Below are positions 20,472 to 26,561 of a DNA stretch of 26,561 nt, one piece after another. Source of the stretch: a virus; the IMG/VR virus record IMGVR_UViG_3300000956_000027, positions 1 through 26,561 of that record; one strand, 5' to 3'. The notes beneath the pieces are model-generated. The model was given only the letters and a program-made list of their open reading frames with translations. It was not told the origin of the DNA and made no database searches. A program made the position numbers and the translations under genes. Positions within the stretch are counted from its first letter, which is position 1. Every line of letters starts with the position of its first letter.

Positions 20472-23400
20472 TGGAAAACCAGCTTAAGCTCGGCCCGATT
20501 GAACAGCTTGATGGGGATGGACAACTACTCCAGGAAGCTATCAATCCAGAGGAAGAGCTGCGCGACTATCTTGATGGAAGTGTGGATGAGTCTACGGACT
20601 TCACCATTTCCAAGGATGAAATGGGCGTCCCGCCTACGGACGGGATGCTCATGGGTGCTGCTGAGCAATACAACTTGGCTATGGCAAACACAGCCAACAG
20701 CATCACCCCAGAAGACGTAGAAGACATGGTGAAGCGAGACATCACTTCGTATGATGTCTCTTCCGTGCTCCGTGGTATTCAGGACCAGAGCAAGGAACAG
20801 CGCAAGCTGACGGCCTACAATCTGATTGCCGATCCTCGGCTCCAGATTGATGCGAAGATGGATTTGCTTCGCTATGTCTCCGACCTGGACAACATCCAGG
20901 ATGTCAACGTCGTTTCTAAGCAGGCGCAGAGCAATGCTGCCTCTATGGAATACGTGGATGACGATGAGCCGGATAGTCAAGATGCGTTTGCTATGCACCA
21001 GGAGGCTGTCACTATGCAGCCTGCTAGCACGCCAGCTACGCCTGTTCCCCCGGAGCAAGTGTTTGCTGACCTGAAGGCTCTCTATGATGAGAGCGACCAG
21101 AATCAGAGTTTGCTGGACTACCTGGAGCAGATGACGCCTGTTGGTGCTCTGCCCACGTTGAACAATGTGCTGGCTGACATCTACACGGACCTCAACCTCA
21201 CCAACCCCAATAGTGTGGGGGATGAGAGTAGGCCGTGGCTGACGGCTGGTAATGCGTTTGTAGAGCTTCGCACTATGGTTCGCCAAGCCTCCCCGGAGCA
21301 GAAGGCGAACATTGCGAATGTTGTCTATCGACGCCTGAAGCAGAATACAGGCATCCTCCAGGATCACAATGATCTTGTGACGATGCAGGTGCTAGAAAAC
21401 CTGTTCCCCCAGGATTTGTTTGGCTACGATCCCTACGCTGCGCGTGAGGGAGAGAAGACCCCGGAGGAATTGCAGGCTATTGTCCAGCGCCAGAAGGAAA
21501 TTCGGGCCAAGCTGGACGTGCAATTTGGCCCCAACGCTCCTTCCCCGCAAGAGCGCAAGGCCCTGGCTGCTGAGCTTGAAGAGCTTGGCAACCAGGAGAT
21601 TGGGGCTCCGAATGGGCAAACCATTGCGGACAACGTGTTCAACATTTTGGATTGGACGTTCGTTGGTGGAATGCTCAAGGGCACGGGCAAGACCATTCGT
21701 GGCCTGCCCAAAATCCTGGAGAACATGAGCCATACGGCTCCCGAAATTGCAGCTAAGAAAGCTGCGGCGGCTGTGTTGGAGGAGACGGGCGAAGCTGCGG
21801 CTCGCCTGGGCGTGAAGCCCCTTGACCTTGCGGACAACTTCCTCACCTCGGGTGCGGACGATGTGGTTATCAACCGTGGCGTCAATGGCTTTGCTGCCAT
21901 GACGGAACAGATGCGCAATCAGGTGCGCTCTCTGGTCGAGAGCTTGCAGCCCACCAACCTGACGGCTGCTGAGCGTGGCAAGGCCCTGGGAGACATCTCC
22001 CAGAAGTATAGTCCCAACATCCTGGCCCAGAAGCGTAGCGTCAAGCTCCACCTCAATCAGTCGTCTGTCCAGCTAACGCCAGACGGCACTAGCGCGTCCG
22101 TGACGGCCGTCTTTGGTGCCACCCCCTACAGGGGATGGGCGACCCTCAAGGCGGCCCGTAGAGCGAGCCTGGAGGCCGCTGAGGACGTGTTTGGTAAGGA
22201 CGCTCCCGTGGAGCTAGTCCAGAAGAACGCAGATGGCACTTTTACGCCGGTAGCTGCGGATGCCAAGGACTCTCTGAGGGGAGAGTTCTTCCAGCGTGTC
22301 CGTGATGTCCGGCACCTCTCTAGCTCCGAAACCTATGGGACCATTGGCCTAGCCGATGATGCCGTGGATAAGCTCACGCTGTCCTCTGGCGCTGCCCATT
22401 GGACTCGGGGCCTCAACATCTTTAACGACTTCCACTACGACCAAATCTCTGCCCGTGTTCGTCAGAGCAGCTTTGACAACACTGTATGGCGTGGATTGAT
22501 GAAGCCCCTAGTTGGTTTGAAGACCAACGAGAAGCAGCTGTTGTCCAAAATCATTCGTGAGAATGAGGGCAAGCTCCTGGACAATGACGCCCTGGAGATG
22601 GCTGCTGGCGGCAACAAGAAGGTAGTGGAAGGCTACAGGCGCTTCAACCAGATTGGTGAGATTGCCTACCACCTGGAGGATCAGCTCAAGCGCAATGCTT
22701 ATTTGCGTGAGGGACTTTCTGACCTCTACCAGGGAGGCCAGCGTATTGGCTTCGGCAAGGTGCTAGACACTACGGAGGCCGTGGCCTCTCGCCGGAAGGT
22801 GTTTGATCCTTCTGCTGGCAGCTACACCACTATGGCTCCGTCTGACATCGACGCGCTGTATAAGCGTGGCGGGCGTCTGGCGAAGATGAAGCATCCTGTT
22901 CGTGGACAGGAGAACATCGAAGATGCTCTGGTGCTGATTGATGGCACCAAGGGCGGGCGTCAATTGCCCGTCCCGGCTTTCGGGGTGCAGGCCAAAATTC
23001 CTGGCTACTACCCCCACATGTATAACCGCAACTTCATCGTCTATGCGGTGGACAAAGCGGGCAAGCGCATTCCTCGTGCTGTGAGCTTCACGCACAAGAG
23101 TGCTATGCAATACGTCGAGCGTAAGAACGCTCAGCTAGCTTCTCTCGCCAAGAAAGGCAAGGCTCTTAACGTACAGCGTTATGACCTGGGCTACGATCCT
23201 GCCCTGACGCGTGGTGACACCTACGCCCAGCACTTGGATGAAGTGGAGAGTGGCTTCAGCCAAATCATGTTCGGCACCCGAGACGGCTCGCCGTTGAAGG
23301 AGCTTGACAGTTGGATGGAGGAAGCTGAGCTTGATCCTGTGGCCGCTATGTTGCGAGCCACGGAGATTCTTAGCACGCGCGTTACGAAGGGAGAGATGCT

Positions 23401-25648
23401 TCAGTCCATGCGCCAGCGCGTGTGGAACAGCCTCCACCTCCCGGAGAACCAGAAGTATTTGAAGCCTGGAGCTAAGAGCAAGAGCTACAACCAGCTTACG
23501 GTGGAAGACCTCGTTGAGAGTCATCCTGACACTGCCGGCTGGAAGAAGCATCACGCCATGCTCCATCGCATCCGCCTTATGGAACAGAGCCCGGACTTCT
23601 GGGAGTCTGCCACCAAGACGGCCTACCGTGGTTTGGCACAGATGTCTCAGAAGCTCGGACTAAAGGGGCTGGAGAACGCTGCCTATCGCGGAGCTAAGAG
23701 TGGGGGCAACCCTGTGTCTCTGGCTACGGGCTGGATGCATCGTATGTATATCTCTGCCTTTGCCTCCAAGCAATTCGTGCTTCAGGTGATGCAGAGTATG
23801 GCTACGGCTGGCACGTTGTCTCCGGCTCGCTATGCCCAGGCCATCTACCAGGGCATGTCCATCATCCCGGCTGTCGTCCTTAAGACGGGTGATTTGCACG
23901 GGCACAAGATTGCTGGCTTCCTGTCTAGCATGTTGCACGCTGACGACTTCTATGCAAAGGCCGTTGGGCTGGAGAAAGAAGAGTTTAACAAGCTGGTGGA
24001 CATCATCGTCAAGCGTGGCCTCATCGACTCCGTTGGTGCCAACACTATGGTGAAGGCTGCCATCAACGATGCGGCTGATGCTGCTGCACGTAAGCGTGCT
24101 GGCATTCCCCGCAAGGGTATCCCCGAAGCCATTGAGAAGGTGAGGGACAGCCTGGGGCCGCTGGCTCCGCTCACGCGTATGCGTACCTACGATCAGGCCA
24201 TCTTCGGCACCTTGAATAAGGTGGGTTGGGAAGGTGGCGAACGTATCAACCAAATCCTGTCCATGCTCACGCTCTACAACCGCGACAAGGCGGCTGGTGT
24301 TGCTAAGCTGGCGGATGAGGCATACGTCGATAGTTTGGTGGGACGCACGGCTGAGCTTACGGGTAACATGGTGAAGGAAGCTGGGTTTGGCTACACCAAC
24401 TCTGTGCTTAAGCCCTTCATGCTGTGGGTGCCGTTCCAGCACAAGATGATCCTTCAGGCATTGCCGAAGCGCATTGGCGGTATGCAGCGCTTCACGGCTG
24501 ACCAGAAGGCTCGCATGGTGCTCGGACAATTCCTGCTGTATGGAGCGAATGCTACAGCGGTTACGGCTGCTGTGCATCAGGCCGTGGAGCGTGGGATTGT
24601 AGAGAAGCTTGAGAGCCAGCCCGAAGGAGAGAAGAATGCCTTCGTGCAATTCTGGCGTGACAACCTCACGCGGGATGTGCTTAGTGGCTTCCTATTCGAT
24701 TGGACAGGCAACAAGGTGATGCAGGCCCTGTGGGGCAATGACGCTACGACGCCTAACGATATGGCGTGGGGCCGTGCATTTGCACCGGGCGCTGGTCACG
24801 AGTTTGTCCGAGAGAAAGTGACGGCTCTGGCGACGGCAGACTTCAAGGGCGCTCTTAGCGTCCAGGGCAACTACTTCGCTAAGCTGGCTCGCTACCTTAA
24901 TGACGTGAGCAATGTGGTGACGGCTCGCATGAAGGACATGGATGACATGCCCCTCAAGGAACGCATGGGTCAGATGGTGGAACGTGGCTTGATTGACACT
25001 GTTCCTATCTATGGTAAGTGGGTGACGGGACGTTGGGCGTATGAGCATGGCCGTTGGATTAGTGAGAATGGCCAACTGTCTGAACCCTTCGGGGATAAGA
25101 TTGAAGCCCAGCTTCAGATGACCTACGGCTTGGACAGCAAGGACAGGGCTGCCTACTACGAAGCTACGGACAGGCTCCGCATGGAGTTTGAGGATAGCGA
25201 GAAGGCTACGCAGGCTGGTGAGCAAGTGGCTGACATCTATTGGAAGCAGCTGGTTGCTACGGCTGTCAAGACTAATGAAGAAGCTCCTACGGATGAGATT
25301 TGGGACAGCATGATGAATCAATACATGCTGGACCAGGGCTTGATGCTCTCGGTGCTTGGCCCTCGCGAAATGGAAATCTTCCGTGCGCGTATTGAACGCA
25401 ACATGGATAGGCTTTCCCAGGGCGAGGGTGATAGCGCTGAAATGCTGATGATGGAGAAGTTCACCAACAAGCTGCGGGAAGGTGGGTATGGAGATAAGGG
25501 GCCGATTGCTGCCACTTACTTCAAGCATCTCCCGTTCGTAGAGAAGAACCCGGCCTTCATGGATATGATTGAGAGTGCTCTGGATGAGATTGTCTATGAG
25601 CCCGTTCCCGAGAACGTCACTGAAAATACTTTGGAAGGTGAGGAATAA
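20471..25648 (+). CDS. Giant internal virion/ejection protein (1725 aa)
   Basis: This is the largest gene in the window. Its position directly after the gp14-like gene, its size and its helical, charged composition fit the gp16-class ejection proteins that are injected to form the trans-envelope channel. The first 400 residues are acidic (EEELRDYLDGSVDESTD). From about 1083 on there are amphipathic or hydrophobic segments: WMHRMYISAFASKQFVLQVM (about 1089-1108), SVLKPFMLWVPFQHKMILQA (about 1310-1329) and MVLGQFLLYGANATAVTAAV (about 1349-1368). These are suited to membrane association. I see no lysozyme or lytic transglycosylase signature. It is longer than T7 gp16 (1318 residues). It overlaps the next internal protein gene by TAATG. 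Confidence 0.75.
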   Translation: MENQLKLGPIEQLDGDGQLLQEAINPEEELRDYLDGSVDESTDFTISKDEMGVPPTDGMLMGAAEQYNLAMANTANSITPEDVEDMVKRDITSYDVSSVLRGIQDQSKEQRKLTAYNLIADPRLQIDAKMDLLRYVSDLDNIQDVNVVSKQAQSNAASMEYVDDDEPDSQDAFAMHQEAVTMQPASTPATPVPPEQVFADLKALYDESDQNQSLLDYLEQMTPVGALPTLNNVLADIYTDLNLTNPNSVGDESRPWLTAGNAFVELRTMVRQASPEQKANIANVVYRRLKQNTGILQDHNDLVTMQVLENLFPQDLFGYDPYAAREGEKTPEELQAIVQRQKEIRAKLDVQFGPNAPSPQERKALAAELEELGNQEIGAPNGQTIADNVFNILDWTFVGGMLKGTGKTIRGLPKILENMSHTAPEIAAKKAAAAVLEETGEAAARLGVKPLDLADNFLTSGADDVVINRGVNGFAAMTEQMRNQVRSLVESLQPTNLTAAERGKALGDISQKYSPNILAQKRSVKLHLNQSSVQLTPDGTSASVTAVFGATPYRGWATLKAARRASLEAAEDVFGKDAPVELVQKNADGTFTPVAADAKDSLRGEFFQRVRDVRHLSSSETYGTIGLADDAVDKLTLSSGAAHWTRGLNIFNDFHYDQISARVRQSSFDNTVWRGLMKPLVGLKTNEKQLLSKIIRENEGKLLDNDALEMAAGGNKKVVEGYRRFNQIGEIAYHLEDQLKRNAYLREGLSDLYQGGQRIGFGKVLDTTEAVASRRKVFDPSAGSYTTMAPSDIDALYKRGGRLAKMKHPVRGQENIEDALVLIDGTKGGRQLPVPAFGVQAKIPGYYPHMYNRNFIVYAVDKAGKRIPRAVSFTHKSAMQYVERKNAQLASLAKKGKALNVQRYDLGYDPALTRGDTYAQHLDEVESGFSQIMFGTRDGSPLKELDSWMEEAELDPVAAMLRATEILSTRVTKGEMLQSMRQRVWNSLHLPENQKYLKPGAKSKSYNQLTVEDLVESHPDTAGWKKHHAMLHRIRLMEQSPDFWESATKTAYRGLAQMSQKLGLKGLENAAYRGAKSGGNPVSLATGWMHRMYISAFASKQFVLQVMQSMATAGTLSPARYAQAIYQGMSIIPAVVLKTGDLHGHKIAGFLSSMLHADDFYAKAVGLEKEEFNKLVDIIVKRGLIDSVGANTMVKAAINDAADAAARKRAGIPRKGIPEAIEKVRDSLGPLAPLTRMRTYDQAIFGTLNKVGWEGGERINQILSMLTLYNRDKAAGVAKLADEAYVDSLVGRTAELTGNMVKEAGFGYTNSVLKPFMLWVPFQHKMILQALPKRIGGMQRFTADQKARMVLGQFLLYGANATAVTAAVHQAVERGIVEKLESQPEGEKNAFVQFWRDNLTRDVLSGFLFDWTGNKVMQALWGNDATTPNDMAWGRAFAPGAGHEFVREKVTALATADFKGALSVQGNYFAKLARYLNDVSNVVTARMKDMDDMPLKERMGQMVERGLIDTVPIYGKWVTGRWAYEHGRWISENGQLSEPFGDKIEAQLQMTYGLDSKDRAAYYEATDRLRMEFEDSEKATQAGEQVADIYWKQLVATAVKTNEEAPTDEIWDSMMNQYMLDQGLMLSVLGPREMEIFRARIERNMDRLSQGEGDSAEMLMMEKFTNKLREGGYGDKGPIAATYFKHLPFVEKNPAFMDMIESALDEIVYEPVPENVTENTLEGEE

Positions 25649-26561
25649 TGGCTGAAGATATTCGTCGCCAAGTTGGTGATGTCTCTCCTAGCACGTATGT
25701 GCAGCAGGGTGTGGTGGACAATAGTGCTGCCACGCTCATTGATACGGCTGGCAAGCTGGCGCAGGGAGGCGCCCAGCTTGATGCTGATTTGGCTAAGCAG
25801 CGTTTTGGTGATGCCATCGAGACGTTGCGGAGTCAATACATCACAGGACAGGGGCCGCGAGATGTTGCGGCTTCTGTTGTGGAGGACAAGCCTGAAGAGC
25901 CGTCTGAGGACGGCTTTGTCCCCACGGCTCAGGACAAGAAGAGCCTTGCTGACTTTGGCAAGACGCTGGATGCTCATTCCAAGGCTGTGAGTCAGGGTAT
26001 GCGTACAGAAACGCAATTCCGCATCGCAGCGGAACGTCTCTATCGCATTGCTATCAGCAAGCGCCCTGGCTTGGCTCGTGAATTCCGTCAGGTGGCGGAA
26101 GGCTTCCTTGGATTCGATGTCGTTGGCGGGACGGTGGATGCCATCGCTGCCCAGGATAAGGAATTCATTGAAGGACAGGCCAAGGCTGCCAAGAGCAAGG
26201 CGGAACAGCAGGCTGACTTCATCAAGCGCCAGCGCGAGCAGTTTGAGAAAATCTACCCTGAGAGTAGCTTCGTTCCTGACGAACAATGGGCTGCTTATGC
26301 TGCTACGAAGATGCCGCATTTCATCAACGCTACGCAGAAGATGACGGCTGGTGAGCTTGCCGCTCAGGAAAGCAAGTTGATGGACCTTCAGGGCAAGAAG
26401 AGTCAGGATGTGGACACGCGCTTCTATCTGTCCCAGATGGACGCTATTCGTTCCCGCTTCGACTCTGGCATTGACAAGGCTATTGCCCAGGCATCTGTCC
26501 CCGATCCTAAGACGGGCCAGAAGCTAATTGATAGCCCGCAGGGAATGCGGCAGGTAATGAC
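25648..26561 (+). CDS. Internal virion protein, 5' part only
   Basis: The frame starts at ATG 25648 in a TAATG overlap with the giant protein and stays open to the right edge, giving 304 visible residues. It is charged and helical. FRIAAERLYRIAISKRPGLAREF followed by RQVAEGFLGFDVVGG resembles the helical hairpin segment seen near the N-termini of podoviral internal core proteins. A long coiled-coil-like stretch follows (FIEGQAKAAKSKAEQQADFI, KRQREQFEKIYPE). It is probably a second large ejection protein. In T7 the smaller gp15 precedes gp16, so the order may be reversed here. Any C-terminal enzyme domain lies outside the window. Confidence 0.65.
   Translation, partial: MAEDIRRQVGDVSPSTYVQQGVVDNSAATLIDTAGKLAQGGAQLDADLAKQRFGDAIETLRSQYITGQGPRDVAASVVEDKPEEPSEDGFVPTAQDKKSLADFGKTLDAHSKAVSQGMRTETQFRIAAERLYRIAISKRPGLAREFRQVAEGFLGFDVVGGTVDAIAAQDKEFIEGQAKAAKSKAEQQADFIKRQREQFEKIYPESSFVPDEQWAAYAATKMPHFINATQKMTAGELAAQESKLMDLQGKKSQDVDTRFYLSQMDAIRSRFDSGIDKAIAQASVPDPKTGQKLIDSPQGMRQVM

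Noticed and set aside
1-26561. CRISPR array, tRNA genes, insertion sequence or diversity-generating retroelement
   Set aside because: I saw no regularly spaced repeats, cloverleaf-like sequences, transposase or reverse transcriptase motifs, or template/variable repeat pairs.

Overview
The window is part of the genome of a tailed double-stranded DNA phage with a short tail (podovirus). The virion genes follow T7-like logic: portal, scaffold, major capsid protein, tail tubular proteins A and B, a gp13-like acetyltransferase-fold protein, a gp14-like membrane ejection protein, and giant ejection proteins. A Gram-negative, probably pseudomonadotan, host is inferred from the i-spanin/o-spanin pair, which only makes sense with an outer membrane, and from lipoprotein signals. 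I cannot name a host genus. No RNA polymerase, replication genes, holin or endolysin lie in the window, so phage family membership is open.

Layout. Positions 1-320 carry two small leftward genes, one cut by the window edge. Positions 321-1353 are a gene-free divergent control region. It holds a 12-bp direct repeat, a strong G-quadruplex motif next to a perfect hairpin, a cluster of hairpins, a near-consensus sigma70 promoter (905-932), and a structured leader of about 410 nt ending in an attenuator-like stem. From 1354 to the right edge every gene is on the + strand, and nearly all neighbours touch or overlap (ATGA, TAATG or TGATG junctions), as in one late transcription unit.

Gene order in the rightward unit: a secreted trypsin-fold lipoprotein; an HNH-like basic protein; a 70-aa protein with a well-formed candidate -1 frameshift site at its end; three right-handed beta-helix tail spikes with two tiny genes between them; the nested spanins; the small terminase; a short fibre/adaptor and a WNG-repeat/Ig-like protein; the large terminase; the portal; two small proteins; scaffold; capsid; a decoration-like protein; a weak terminator; tail tubular A; a 79-aa protein; tail tubular B; the GNAT-fold protein; the gp14-like protein; a 1725-aa internal protein; and the start of another internal virion protein.

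How the genes work together. TerS and TerL package DNA through the portal into a shell of capsid and decoration protein built on the scaffold. The tubular proteins make the tail. The spikes and fibre-like proteins bind and probably degrade surface polysaccharide. The internal proteins are injected to carry DNA across the envelope. The spanins complete lysis. The most notable observations are the frameshift site at 2452-2487, the serine-protease-fold lipoprotein lacking the usual catalytic Asp, the regulatory region at 400-1350, and the likely branched three-spike receptor-binding apparatus with two paralogous anchors.
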